The position numbers and the translations under genes are program-made. A model generated the notes under the pieces. The model made no database searches, had not been told where the DNA came from, and saw only the letters and a list, made by a program, of their open reading frames with translations. DNA of 64,000 bases. Source: JADHLJ01 sp038146985. GTDB taxonomy: Bacteria; Pseudomonadota; Alphaproteobacteria; Thalassobaculales; Thalassobaculaceae. Below, piece after piece: positions 35,256 to 44,336 of this stretch; positions within the stretch are counted from its first letter, which is position 1, and each line of letters begins with the position of its first letter. The stretch is taken from the NCBI GenBank assembly GCA_038146985.1, contig JAYQSQ010000019.1, forward strand, positions 83,016 through 147,015. Direction: 5' to 3'.

Positions 35256-35376
35256 AGCGCGGATGGATCGGACTTGAACCCCTTCCTCCTCTTGCACCCC
35301 ACAGCCCGTGAGTGACCGCGCGGCGTCTGTCTGCTAAGACCCGGTACGTACCCATCGAGCCCGGAAACGGTTTCCC

Positions 35377-36345
35377 ATGCGCGACAAGCTCTACCCGGAT
35401 ATCGAGGCGGCGGCGTTCGGTCATCTGCCGGTCTCCGATCGGCACCGTCTCTATTGGGAAGAGGTCGGAAATCCGGATGGCCTGCCGGTCCTGTTCCTGC
35501 ACGGCGGGCCGGGCTCGGGGATCGCGAAGGTCCACAGACGGTTCTTCGATCCCAAGGCCTATCGGGTGGTGCTGTTCGATCAGCGGGGCGCCGGGAAATC
35601 GACACCGGTCGCCGACATCGCCGAGAACACGACCCAGCATCTGATCGACGATATCGAGACCCTGCGCGCCCATCTGGGGATCGAACGCTGGCTGGTCTTC
35701 GGCGGCTCCTGGGGCAGCACGTTGGCGCTTGCATATGGCCAGGCCTATCCCGAGCATTGCCTGGGCTTCGTGCTGCGCGGCATTTTCCTCGGACGCCCTT
35801 GCGAAATCGACTGGTTTATCAACGGCATGGGGCAGATCTTCCCTGAAGCCCACGCGGCGTATCGCGCGTTCATCCCCGAGGATGAACGCGGCGATCTGCT
35901 GACCGCGTACCGGGCCCGCCTGGAACACCTGGATCCTGCCGTTCATCATCCCGCGGCGAAGGTCTGGAGCGGGTATGAGTCCGCCTGCTCGTGCCTATAT
36001 CCCGAAAACGCCGCCTCCGGGGGGGCTCCGGGCAAGGACCAGATGCTTGCCCTGTCGCGGCTCGAGGCGCATTACTTCGCCAACCAGATGTTTCTTGCGC
36101 CGAACCAACTGCTCGACGGCATGCCGGCGATCGCCGGCAAACCCGCCGTTATCGTGCAGGGCCGTTACGATATCATTTGTCCGATCCGGTCCGCCGATGC
36201 GCTGGTGAAACATTGGCCAGACGCGGAGTATGTCATCGTGCCGGATGCCGGGCATTCGGCCATGGAACCCGGAATTCGGGCCGCGCTGGTGCGCGCGACC
36301 GAGAGGTTCAAGCAGATGCCGGGCTTGATGTCTCAGACCTCATGA
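35377..36345 (+). CDS. pip: Proline iminopeptidase
   Basis: This 322-residue alpha/beta hydrolase matches the peptidase S33 family: LFLHGGPGSG near residue 39, LFDQRGAGKST near residue 66, and nucleophile Ser111 in GGSWGSTLALAY. The acid and His lie in QGRYDIICP and PDAGHSAMEP. It releases N-terminal proline from peptides in the cytoplasm. The upstream 120-base gap separates it from the acyl-CoA ligase, so it is probably not in that unit. Confidence 0.9.
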   Translation: MRDKLYPDIEAAAFGHLPVSDRHRLYWEEVGNPDGLPVLFLHGGPGSGIAKVHRRFFDPKAYRVVLFDQRGAGKSTPVADIAENTTQHLIDDIETLRAHLGIERWLVFGGSWGSTLALAYGQAYPEHCLGFVLRGIFLGRPCEIDWFINGMGQIFPEAHAAYRAFIPEDERGDLLTAYRARLEHLDPAVHHPAAKVWSGYESACSCLYPENAASGGAPGKDQMLALSRLEAHYFANQMFLAPNQLLDGMPAIAGKPAVIVQGRYDIICPIRSADALVKHWPDAEYVIVPDAGHSAMEPGIRAALVRATERFKQMPGLMSQTS

Positions 36346-36382
36346 CTATGATGCAGCCGATTTCGCAGATCAGAGGTGTGCC

Positions 36383-36901
36383 GTGCGGCCAGTGAAGACC
36401 GTATTGTTCGTGGCCTTGGGCCTGCTCGCGCTTTTGCCGTTCCGGCCTGAGGCCCGTGCCGAAGAGCCGGATTTCCTGACGCTCGGCGTCGGAATCTATG
36501 ACATGTTCGATGACGAGACCACGGCCGAGTTCCGGGCCGAGTATGTGTTCGCCGAAAAGCACAAACTGCTCTGGTTCACGCCCTTCGTCGGTCTGACCGC
36601 GACGGCGGAGGCGGGGACCTATGCCTATGCCGGGATCGGGATCGACATCTTCTTTGGACGGCGTTTCGTTGTCACCCCGAATTTCGCCGCCGGAATCTAC
36701 GGCAATGGTGACGGCAAGGACCTGGGCCATGCGATCGAGTTTCGTTCCGGCGCCAATTTCGCATATCGCCTCGACGACTATTCGCGGATCGGCTTCGCCT
36801 TCCACCACATTTCCAACGCGGGCCTGGATGAGCGCAACCCTGGCGAGGAAACCCTGATGCTGACCTATTCGATCCCGTTGGATAAGATCTTCAAGAAATA
36901 G
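36383..36901 (+). CDS. PagL-like lipid A 3-O-deacylase (acyloxyacyl hydrolase)
   Basis: The 172-residue protein begins with a signal peptide (cleavage near ARA-EE, residues 24-28) and continues as an 8-stranded-barrel type sequence. The catalytic set expected for PagL is present: His142 and Ser144 in HHISNAG, and Glu156 in NPGEET, with the same spacing as H126-S128-E140 in known PagL. It would remove the 3-O acyl chain from lipid A in the outer membrane. The start is GTG at 36383. It is unlinked to the lipid A genes at the left of the window. Confidence 0.8.
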   Translation: MRPVKTVLFVALGLLALLPFRPEARAEEPDFLTLGVGIYDMFDDETTAEFRAEYVFAEKHKLLWFTPFVGLTATAEAGTYAYAGIGIDIFFGRRFVVTPNFAAGIYGNGDGKDLGHAIEFRSGANFAYRLDDYSRIGFAFHHISNAGLDERNPGEETLMLTYSIPLDKIFKK

Positions 36902-36973
36902 CCGGCCAAACCAGGGGGACGGATCCTCCGACGCGAGCCATGCCGGGCAAGCGTTCGTTCCAGAGGGACATGC

Positions 36974-37690
36974 ATGATTCCCATCGGCGACGAACAGCGG
37001 ATCGAGCGGGTGCCGGCCATCACCGCGACGCTTTTGGTCGTGATGACGGTGATCTTCGTCTGGCAGCAGCAGTTGAACGAGTTCTCCGCCGACCAGCTCG
37101 TGCTGGCCTTCGGTCTCAATCCGGCCCACCTGTTCGGCTTTCGTGATCCGTCACCGCATATGAGCTTTGTGCCGGTCGGCGCGACGCTGATCACCTACGT
37201 CTTTCTGCACGGCGGCTGGGGGCATCTGCTGGGAAACGGTCTGTTTCTCTGGGTCTTCGGTCCGGCGGTCGAAAACGCTCTCGGCTCGCTCCGGTTCAGT
37301 GGTCTGTTCCTGTTTACCGTCGCGATCAGCGCTGTCACCCAGGCCCTGCCGCTGATGGAGCAGCAGGTTCAGCTGATCGGCGCAAGCGGAGCGATCTCCG
37401 GCCTCATCGGCGCCTATATCATGCTGTTCCCGAAGGGCCGGCTGATCGTGCTCGGGCCGGGCTTCGGGCTTTGGTTCAATCGGGTCCCGGTCCTGACCCT
37501 CACGCGCTACCGCTGCCCCTCGGTGATCCTGATCGGGATATGGTTCACGCTCCAGCTCGTCGTGGCGATCCTGTTTTCCAGCAGTGCCGGCGGTGTCGCC
37601 TTCCTCGCGCATATCGGCGGTTTCCTGTGCGGCGGGATGCTGACGCCGATCCTGCGCCGCGCCGAGTTCCCGCTCTTCGGAGGCGGTTGA
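36974..37690 (+). CDS. Rhomboid-family intramembrane serine protease
   Basis: This 238-residue membrane protein has the rhomboid Ser138 in LIGASGAISG and the His213 in LAHIGGF, giving the catalytic dyad, with HGGWGHLLGN and about six transmembrane segments. It cleaves transmembrane segments; the substrate is unknown. GAGGG lies upstream of the ATG at 36974. It is separated from the PagL-like gene by 72 bases and is convergent with the hypothetical gene at 37715. Confidence 0.9.
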   Translation: MIPIGDEQRIERVPAITATLLVVMTVIFVWQQQLNEFSADQLVLAFGLNPAHLFGFRDPSPHMSFVPVGATLITYVFLHGGWGHLLGNGLFLWVFGPAVENALGSLRFSGLFLFTVAISAVTQALPLMEQQVQLIGASGAISGLIGAYIMLFPKGRLIVLGPGFGLWFNRVPVLTLTRYRCPSVILIGIWFTLQLVVAILFSSSAGGVAFLAHIGGFLCGGMLTPILRRAEFPLFGGG

Positions 37691-37714
37691 AATCCGTCGG
37701 AGCCAGAGGGCCCG

Positions 37715-38152
37715 TTATGCCAATCCGTTTGTGCGGACCCAGCTCGCGAAATCGACCAGTGTGGATTCGTTGACCGAGAACAGCACCGTGTTGGTGTAGG
37801 TTAGGTCGGTGGCGTAATCCACGTCGCCGATGGGCAGATGCGCGACCGGGTCGAGCTCGTTGCGGATCACCGCGTCGGCCCGGAAGCTGACCTCCCAGCC
37901 GTTGTCGTCGTCGGTCTTGCGGAAGACGCCCCGGCGTACCTCGTGAACCAGGGTCTGCAGCGCCGCGACGCCGGTCTCGCGCTTGACCTGTTCGGCAAAT
38001 TCCGCCGTGTAGAACAGCGCCTGATAGCCCATAAGCGGCATGTCGAAGCTGTATCCTTGGTCCTGGCGGGCGTGCACGAAATGCCCCATCCGGTCGATGA
38101 ACGACGGATCACCAAGCAGCGGCAGGTCGGCGGCGGTCCAGCTGAAAGCCAT
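37715..38152 (-). CDS. Hypothetical protein
   Basis: This 145-residue protein was not recognised. It is acidic and soluble with no signal peptide or membrane segment. It contains YQALFYTAEFAEQV and a cluster of acidic residues (KTDDDNGWEV) near residue 77. GGGGA precedes the ATG at 38152 by about 6 bases; the longer in-frame extension to 38233 lacks such a site. Codon composition is like its neighbours. Confidence 0.65.
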   Translation of the reverse strand: MAFSWTAADLPLLGDPSFIDRMGHFVHARQDQGYSFDMPLMGYQALFYTAEFAEQVKRETGVAALQTLVHEVRRGVFRKTDDDNGWEVSFRADAVIRNELDPVAHLPIGDVDYATDLTYTNTVLFSVNESTLVDFASWVRTNGLA

Positions 38153-38373
38153 GATCTTGTCCCCAGTTTTCGGCAAACCCCTATATGATGTAGGACGACG
38201 ATGCAATCCACACCAGTGCGATCGGTCACGCAAGGAGCGTGCCGGTTGGCCCCGTTCTTGCTTGTATGATCACGGTAAAACGCGCCCGATATGGGTCCCT
38301 GGGTTTGGTTTTCCGCGCGAGACCGTCGGGATCGACCGGGGCGCGTGTGGATCATGGATGAAAGGAATGGCTG

Positions 38374-38574
38374 ATGCGTCTGTTGCTGGTCTGTCTGACC
38401 GTGCTTGGGGTCGCCGGATGCTCGACCGGGGCGATGGTGGTTGCCGGCACCGCCGCCTGGGTCGGGACCGAGTACGTCTACGATACGCCGCCGCTCGACT
38501 ATGTGGCCGAATTCTTCGACAAGAGCTGCGAGAAATACACGATCTACGATCAGCCGCCGAAGTGCCGCCGTTAG
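38374..38574 (+). CDS. Small lipoprotein
   Basis: The 66-residue product has a short hydrophobic signal ending in a lipobox (VLGVAGC), so Cys16 would be lipidated and the mature form is only about 50 residues. The remainder contains two further Cys residues. AAGGAA lies upstream of the ATG. It is transcribed just before the lar genes but nothing shows that it belongs with them. Confidence 0.6.
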   Translation: MRLLLVCLTVLGVAGCSTGAMVVAGTAAWVGTEYVYDTPPLDYVAEFFDKSCEKYTIYDQPPKCRR

Positions 38575-38668
38575 GCGTTTCGATCGCGCTTGACCGCTTC
38601 GGCCCGACGCCCGCTTATGCTTAAATGAGAAGTCCGCGCCGCGATGTGGGGCGGACGCCCTTCTAGGC

Positions 38669-39973
38669 ATGAAAGCGGATGGATCGATGCGTGTTGAGAT
38701 GAACTACGGCAAGGGAACGCTCCCGATCGAGCTTGAGCCGCAGTGGGACGTCACGGTGATCCGCAAGCCGGACATGCCGGTGGTCGCCGATCCCGGCGCC
38801 GCGCTGGAGGCCGCGTTCGACGCGCCGGTTGGGGCGCCGCCGCTGGACGATCTGGCAAAGGGTGCCGAGAGCGCCTGCATTCTGATCTGCGACATCACCC
38901 GACCGGTGCCCAACGGGCTGATCCTGGGGCCGCTGATCCGCCGCCTGCTTCGCGCCGGCATCGCCGCCGACAAGATCACGGTGTTGGTCGCCACCGGCCT
39001 GCACCGCCCCAATCTCGGCGCCGAACTGGAGGAATTGGTCGGTGATCCCTGGGTCCTGAAGACCGTCAGGGTCGAGAACCATTACGCGCGGAACGATGCT
39101 GACCACGTCCATGTCGGTACAACGAGCAAGGGTAATGTGGTTCGCCTGGACCGCCGGTTGATGGAAGCGGATCTCAAGATCGCCACCGGCCTTGTCGAGC
39201 CGCATTTCATGGCCGGCTATTCCGGCGGGCGCAAGGTCATTGCGCCCGGCGTGGCCCATGCGGAAACCATCACGACCTTCCACTCGTCGCGGTACATGGA
39301 GCATCCCTTGGCGGCGAACTGTATTCTCGACGGTAATCCGCTGCATGAGGATCAGCTGGAAATCGTCGACATGATCGGCGGCGCGCTCGCGGTGAACGCG
39401 GTGATCGACGAGCACCGGCGCCCTTCATTCCTGAACTTCGGCGAAATCGTCGCCAGCCACCTGGCCGCGGTCGATTTCATCCGTGGCTTTGCCGAGGTCG
39501 CGGTGCCACGCCGGTTCAAGACGGTTGTGACGAGCTGCGCCGGCTACCCGCTGGACCTGACCTACTATCAAACGGTGAAGGGCATGGTCGGCCCGATCGA
39601 CATTCTGGAGCCGGGGGGCGATCTGATCGTGGTGTCGGACTGTGCCGAGGGGATGGGCTCGCCCGAATTCGTCGAAGCCCAGCGCCGGCTGGTCGAGATG
39701 GGACCGGAAGGCTTCCTCGCCGCGATCACGGATAAAAGCCACGCGGACATTGACGAATGGCAGACCGAGATGCAGTTGAAGCCGATGCGGATCGGCTCAA
39801 TTCATCTGTATTCCGGCGCCCTGGCCGACGCGGACTGGCCGTTGACCGGGGTAAACCGGGTGAACGATCTCGGCGCCTGCATTGCCGGCAGCGTCGCCAG
39901 GGCCGGGGACGGGGGTGTCGCGGTGATCCCCGAGGGCCCCTATGTCATTCCGGTTCTGCGCCCGGCGGCTTGA
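38669..39973 (+). CDS. larA: LarA-family nickel-pincer nucleotide enzyme (lactate racemase homologue)
   Basis: This 434-residue protein keeps the cofactor-site residues of LarA: His112 in GLHRPN, His179 in VEPHF, Lys189 in SGGRKV, and His205 in TTFHSS, corresponding to His108, His174, Lys184 and His200 of the Lactiplantibacillus enzyme (numbering from the 38669 start). Lys189 would anchor the nickel-pincer cofactor. Homologues racemise or epimerise various 2-hydroxy acids, so the substrate is not assigned. An alternative start is the ATG at 38687. The cofactor genes follow directly. Confidence 0.9.
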   Translation: MKADGSMRVEMNYGKGTLPIELEPQWDVTVIRKPDMPVVADPGAALEAAFDAPVGAPPLDDLAKGAESACILICDITRPVPNGLILGPLIRRLLRAGIAADKITVLVATGLHRPNLGAELEELVGDPWVLKTVRVENHYARNDADHVHVGTTSKGNVVRLDRRLMEADLKIATGLVEPHFMAGYSGGRKVIAPGVAHAETITTFHSSRYMEHPLAANCILDGNPLHEDQLEIVDMIGGALAVNAVIDEHRRPSFLNFGEIVASHLAAVDFIRGFAEVAVPRRFKTVVTSCAGYPLDLTYYQTVKGMVGPIDILEPGGDLIVVSDCAEGMGSPEFVEAQRRLVEMGPEGFLAAITDKSHADIDEWQTEMQLKPMRIGSIHLYSGALADADWPLTGVNRVNDLGACIAGSVARAGDGGVAVIPEGPYVIPVLRPAA

Positions 39974-39982
39974 GCCACCGGC

Positions 39983-41215
39983 ATGCACATCCATCTCGAT
40001 CCGGTCGGCGGGATCGCCGGCGACATGTTCCTGGCGGCGGTGCTGCATGCCTGGCCGGAGCTCGAGACGCCGGTCCTTCAAGCCATGCGCGCGGCGGGAC
40101 TGCCGGAGACCTGGACGGTGGCGGTAGAAAGCGGCGCTTCGGCTGGGATCACCGGCAAGCGGTTGCGGATCTCCGCCGGGACTCCGGAACACGGACATCG
40201 GCACGACCATGATCATCATCACGATCACACTCACGCCACCGGGTCGTTTCGGGACATCCGGACACGTTTGCTCGGTTCAAATCTGAAGCCCGCCGTTGCC
40301 GGGCGGGCGGTGGCGATCTTCCGACTGCTGGCGGAAGCCGAGGGCGAAATCCACGGCAAGCCGGCCGACGACGTGCATTTTCACGAGATTGCCGACTGGG
40401 ATTCGATCGCCGACATCGTCGGTGCCGCGGCGGCGATCGAGGCCATCGGAGCCTCGGCCTGGAGTGTTGGGCCGCTTCCGCTGGGCGGCGGGACGGTGAA
40501 GACGGCCCATGGCATCCTGCCGGTGCCGGCGCCGGCGACCGCATTGCTGCTGCGGGGCATGAAGATGATCGATGACGGCGTGCCGGGTGAGCGGGTGACA
40601 CCGACAGGCGCGGCAATTCTAGCCTATCTCAAACCCTCCCAGAACGGCAGAGGGCCTGCGGGACGCCTCGCGCGTACAGGTCATGGTCTAGGGTCACGCA
40701 ATCTTGAAGGCCGGGCCAACATGTTGCGTCTGCTGGCATTCGAGAGCGTGGCTAAGGATCCGCTGGGGGCCTGGGGCCGGGTTGGCGAGGTCGGAGTGAT
40801 TACCTTCGAGGTCGACGATCAGACGCCGGAGGATCTCGCGGCTGGGATCGAGGCGCTGCGGTCGACCGACGGCGTTCTCGATGTGGTGCAGTCGGCGGTC
40901 ACCGGCAAGAAGGGGCGCCTTGCGGTTTCCGTCCGCGTGCTCTGCCGAAGCGCAGCGATCGACTCCGTCATCGAGGCCTGCTTTCTGCAAACGACGACGA
41001 TCGGCCTCAGATGGCGGATAGAACAGCGGGTCGAGTTGAACCGGGAGGATGTCACCGCTTCCGGCGGCGCTATGGGCGCCAAGCGGGTGGTGAGGCCTGA
41101 TGGACAATCGACGACGAAGGTGGACATGGACGCGCTGGCGCGACAGGCTCCTACGCAGGCGGAACGCGCTAGGCTGCGCCGGCTGGCCGAGGGAGGCGAC
41201 GATGACGAGCGGTGA
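39983..41215 (+). CDS. larC: LarC nickel insertion protein for the pincer cofactor
   Basis: This 410-residue protein starts with HLDPVGGIAGDMFLAA and has the His-rich nickel-binding stretch HGHRHDHDHHHDHTH at residues ~71-85, typical of LarC. It uses CTP to insert Ni into the pincer nucleotide. Unlike the L. plantarum gene, which needs a programmed frameshift to join LarC1 and LarC2, the frame here is continuous. It starts 9 bases after larA and overlaps larE by 14 bases. Confidence 0.93.
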   Translation: MHIHLDPVGGIAGDMFLAAVLHAWPELETPVLQAMRAAGLPETWTVAVESGASAGITGKRLRISAGTPEHGHRHDHDHHHDHTHATGSFRDIRTRLLGSNLKPAVAGRAVAIFRLLAEAEGEIHGKPADDVHFHEIADWDSIADIVGAAAAIEAIGASAWSVGPLPLGGGTVKTAHGILPVPAPATALLLRGMKMIDDGVPGERVTPTGAAILAYLKPSQNGRGPAGRLARTGHGLGSRNLEGRANMLRLLAFESVAKDPLGAWGRVGEVGVITFEVDDQTPEDLAAGIEALRSTDGVLDVVQSAVTGKKGRLAVSVRVLCRSAAIDSVIEACFLQTTTIGLRWRIEQRVELNREDVTASGGAMGAKRVVRPDGQSTTKVDMDALARQAPTQAERARLRRLAEGGDDDER

Positions 41216-41999
41216 TCCCGGCTCCCGGCTTCGATCGGTGATCGACGGTATCGGACCGATGGCGATCGCGCTCAGCGGCGGGGTCGACAGCATGACCCTG
41301 GCCCATGTCGCGCATGAGCGTCTTGGTCCGGGAGCCGTGATGTTCCACGCGCTCTCTCCGGCGGTTCCCGGGGAGGCGAGCGCGCGCGTGCGCCGTCACG
41401 CCGAGACGTCGGGATGGCGCCTGGAGGTGATCAACGCCGGTGAGATGGCGGATCCGCGCTATCTCGAAAACCCGGTCAACCGCTGCTTCTTCTGCAAGAC
41501 GAATCTTTATTCCCGGATCGCCGGGCTGACGGACCTGACCATTGCGTCCGGCACCAATACCGATGACCTCGGCGATTTTCGGCCGGGTCTGGAGGCGGCG
41601 CGGGACCATCGGGTACGGCATCCGCATGTGGAAGCCGGTCTGTCGAAGCCGGAAGTTCGCCAGATTGCCCGCGACCTCGGACTTGATGATCTGGCGGAAC
41701 TGCCTGCCGCGCCCTGTCTTTCGAGCCGTATCGAGACGGGCCTCAGGGTCACGGTCGAGCGTCTGGCGCTGGTGGAGGCGGCGGAAACCGCGCTGCGCGA
41801 GATCCTGGGAGGCGGCACGATCCGCTGCCGGGTGCGCGCCGGGGGCGTGGTTGTGGAATTGGGGGAAGATCTGCTCTCACGCCTCGATGCAGGCACCCGC
41901 TCCCGCCTTGATGCCGTCCTTCGCGAACACGCTCACCCGGGCCCCATATCCTACGAGCCTTACCGGATGGGCAGCGCCTTCGTGGGAGCCCGGCCATGA
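41202..41999 (+). CDS. larE: LarE ATP-dependent sacrificial sulfur transferase
   Basis: This 265-residue PP-loop protein has SGGVDS (residues 25-30), NRCFFCK near residue 95, and Cys172 in APCLSSR. Cys172 aligns with the sacrificial Cys176 of the Lactiplantibacillus enzyme, which gives its sulfur to convert the cofactor's carboxyls to thiocarboxyls. The ATG at 41202, preceded by GGAGG, lies inside the end of larC. Confidence 0.92.
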   Translation: MTSGDPGSRLRSVIDGIGPMAIALSGGVDSMTLAHVAHERLGPGAVMFHALSPAVPGEASARVRRHAETSGWRLEVINAGEMADPRYLENPVNRCFFCKTNLYSRIAGLTDLTIASGTNTDDLGDFRPGLEAARDHRVRHPHVEAGLSKPEVRQIARDLGLDDLAELPAAPCLSSRIETGLRVTVERLALVEAAETALREILGGGTIRCRVRAGGVVVELGEDLLSRLDAGTRSRLDAVLREHAHPGPISYEPYRMGSAFVGARP

Positions 42000-42688
42000 A
42001 TTCTGTTGAACAGGCTGTGTCGGTCCGCTTCGATTTGGAGCGCCGTCGGCGGATCGGCCTCGCAGAGGCGATCCTGGCGGATGTGAAGTCCCCGGAGCAG
42101 ATCGCCGAGGGGATTTCCCAGTCGCTGGCCGGCGGCGCGCCGGTGTTGGTGACCCGTCTCTCCGCCGACCAGTTCGGTGCCCTGCCGGAGAACCAGCGGG
42201 CGAAGCTCGATTACGATCCGGTCTCGCGCACGGCGATCAGCGTCGAGATCGCGGTTGGCGCGGGCGCTGCCGAGGTTGCCATCGTCACGGGCGGCACCGG
42301 CGATCTGGGCGCGGCCCGCGAGGCGGCTCGGACACTCGCGTATCACGGCCGGCCCAGCCGGGAAATCGCCGATGTCGGCGTCGCCGGGCTGTGGCGGCTG
42401 ATGGAGCATCGTGACGTGATTTCGCAAATGCCCGTCGTGATCGTCTGCGCCGGCATGGAAGGGGCGCTGTTCAGCGTCGTCGGCGGTCTTGCCAAGGGGG
42501 TCGTGATCGCGGTTCCGACATCGAACGGCTATGGCGTTGCCGAAGGCGGCAAGGTGGCTCTTGATTCCGCGCTCGCGAGCTGCGCGCCGGGCATCGCGGT
42601 CTGCAATATCGATAACGGTTACGGTGCGGCCTGCCTTGCACTGAGAGTGCTCGGCGCGCGCGGGTTCGAAAATTTGTCCGGGGGCTGA
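41996..42688 (+). CDS. larB: LarB, nicotinic acid adenine dinucleotide carboxylase/hydrolase
   Basis: This 230-residue protein has the LarB N-terminal part (RFDLERRRRIGLAEAIL) and a C-terminal PurE-like domain with VTGGTGDLGAAREAA. It carboxylates and cleaves NaAD to make the pyridinium-3,5-biscarboxylate precursor. It overlaps larE by 4 bases (ATGA). With larA, larC and larE this completes the set for cofactor synthesis; no nickel transporter gene is visible nearby. Confidence 0.93.
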   Translation: MNSVEQAVSVRFDLERRRRIGLAEAILADVKSPEQIAEGISQSLAGGAPVLVTRLSADQFGALPENQRAKLDYDPVSRTAISVEIAVGAGAAEVAIVTGGTGDLGAAREAARTLAYHGRPSREIADVGVAGLWRLMEHRDVISQMPVVIVCAGMEGALFSVVGGLAKGVVIAVPTSNGYGVAEGGKVALDSALASCAPGIAVCNIDNGYGAACLALRVLGARGFENLSGG

Positions 42689-42699
42689 GCGGTTTGCCG

Positions 42700-42960
42700 C
42701 TACTCGGCTGGCACGAAAACCCAGGGCCGGCTAGCGGCATCAGTAATCGCCGGAACGCCCGGGTGCGTTTGGTTGGAGAACGGAACCGATGATTCCGGTT
42801 CGCTCGGCCCCGGGCCGTCTTCCAGTTCCAACAGCCAAAGCGCCGCGTAGGCTTCGACATGGGCGAAAAGCTGAGGATCGTTGGGCCCGGCGGCTTGGAT
42901 ACTTTCCGCCAACACGCTCATCGCGCTTCGCATCACCGTTCTGGTGTCAACACGTCCCAT
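42700..42960 (-). CDS. Hypothetical protein
   Basis: An 86-residue soluble protein not assigned to any family. It has a predicted helical first half (SAMSVLAESIQAAG) and a Pro/Ser-rich second half. It ends just 11 bases from larB, converging on it. The ATG at 42960 follows AGGGG with 8-9 bases spacing; an in-frame upstream ATG at 42987 is less well supported. Confidence 0.55.
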   Translation of the reverse strand: MGRVDTRTVMRSAMSVLAESIQAAGPNDPQLFAHVEAYAALWLLELEDGPGPSEPESSVPFSNQTHPGVPAITDAASRPWVFVPAE

Positions 42961-43025
42961 GGTCAAGACCCCTAGCTTCTGCTTCAATCGGCCTTGGTCG
43001 GATATTGGGCTGAATTTGTTAAAAA

Positions 43026-43047
43026 GGTATGAATTTTACCACATACC
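43026..43047. promoter_or_regulatory. Inverted repeat, possible operator
   Basis: GGTATG (43026-43031) and CATACC (43042-43047) are separated by 10 bases of AT-rich sequence, a spacing close to one helical turn. It lies between the divergent genes at 42960 and 43179 and may be an operator. No regulator is assigned. Confidence 0.35.
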
Positions 43048-43093
43048 GGCACCGGCCCCTTGCGATATGCTCATAGGTCATAGCTATTGAAGT

Positions 43094-43115
43094 TTTGTGA
43101 TGAATTTGACACAAA
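43094..43115. promoter_or_regulatory. Second inverted repeat in the same divergent region
   Basis: TTTGTG (43094-43099) and CACAAA (43110-43115), also with a 10-base spacer. TTGACA, a possible -35 box, lies across its right half at 43106-43111, without a clear -10 box. Confidence 0.3.
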
Positions 43116-43178
43116 CCTCCGAATTCATGCGCACCGAACCGGGCCGGGCGCATCCATGGGATTGTCTCAGGCCGCGCG

Positions 43179-44333
43179 ATGAGCATTGACCGTTCCTTCC
43201 GCGAAACTTTCAACAGCGGCGCGACGCGAATCCTCAACGCGGCCGGCATCACGAAAGCCATGATGAAAAAAGCCGCCGAGGAAGGCGGCGAACCGCAATT
43301 CCTGTTCGGCAGCCGCGGCCTCAACCGGGTGGTTTTCATCAAGAAACCGAAGGACCGGACCCAGGAGGTTGATTACTACGAGGAAACGGTCCGGTCGAAG
43401 AAGTCCAAGTCGGCGGAAGTCCCGCAAAATCAGATTGTCACGATGATCTACAGCCCGTTCGATTTCGACGACATTCCCGGCGGAGGGACCAGTTTCGAGT
43501 TGGGATCGTCCGACCAGGACGTCATGCTGCGCGAGGCGGTGGGCTTCAATCCTACCGGCGGCGCCGCGACCGTCGAGCGCGATTTGAAGGTGCTGGGGAT
43601 CCTGGAGGAGTTGCCGTCCCTGGATCCTTTTCTGCTGAAAGACAAGATCCACGGTGCGGGTTTCGAGGTCGACGCGACCTACTTCGATATCTCCGAGGAC
43701 GAGTTCAACGCGATCAAGGCCTACATCCTGCGCAAGTTCGAGCCGATCACCAAGAAGGTGGTGGGATCGGACACTGAACAGGCACGAAAGCAGTCCGAGG
43801 AATTCATCATGAAACTGTGGGAGGGGCGCGACCTCTCCTACCTGTCGCCGATCACCCAGGTCTTCAATCTCGATCCGACCCGCGCCGGGGACATCTATTA
43901 AGCCTGGAAGGGGTTGAGCTACTTCGAGTTCAACTACAAGAAGGACCTGACGACGCTGTTGACCTTCGCGGACTGGCTGCAGAACAAGAGCATGCCGGCT
44001 CATTACGTCGCGCCGGAGGAAGCGGTTGAATTTCAGTCGCTTTCCCGCCAGGTCGCGGTCAAGTTCGCCCGGCATCTTGAGCAAAGCTCGAAGATCCTGC
44101 GCAGCTACAACGATGCCTACGAGGAACTGTTCGTGCGCGAGGGCGAGAGCAAGCGGTTCGTCTCGATCCTTCAGCAATCCAGCGATCTGTTCTGGAAGAC
44201 CTCGGCATCGATCTCCGCTCTCAACCACGCGGTGGCCGTCTGGTCCCAGCAGACGGTCAAGAAGGAGCGTGAAAAACTCAATGCGGACGAGCTTCGCCCG
44301 CTGTTGAGCACGCTGGAACGGGTGATCGATTAG
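43179..44333 (+). pseudogene. Conserved-looking gene of unknown function interrupted by one in-frame TAA
   Basis: One reading frame runs from the ATG at 43179 to the stop at 44333, broken only by a TAA at 43899-43901. The halves read PTRAGDIY-stop-AWKGLSYFEFNY with no frame change, so the whole product would be 384 codons. The TAA is one substitution from AAA, GAA or CAA. The protein is charged, helical and soluble, with a basic stretch (KKPKDRT) near residue 55; no family was recognised. Downstream of the stop, a TTG at 43914 could restart the 139-residue C-terminal part. It may be a nonsense mutation, a sequencing error, or two cistrons. Confidence 0.75.
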
Positions 44334-44336
44334 CCG

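Noticed and set aside
33468..35297. Long minus-strand frame antisense to the acyl-CoA ligase
   Set aside because: The plus-strand gene carries the ANL motifs; the antisense frame is an artefact of GC-rich codon bias.
35255..35300. tRNA-like T-arm (minus strand GGTTCAAGTCC)
   Set aside because: The flanking 5-base stems do not pair and no acceptor, D or anticodon arm is visible.
38590..38625. Promoter upstream of larA (TTGACC ... TATGCT)
   Set aside because: The spacer would be 20 bases and the -10 box matches only four of six, so it was not listed as a feature.
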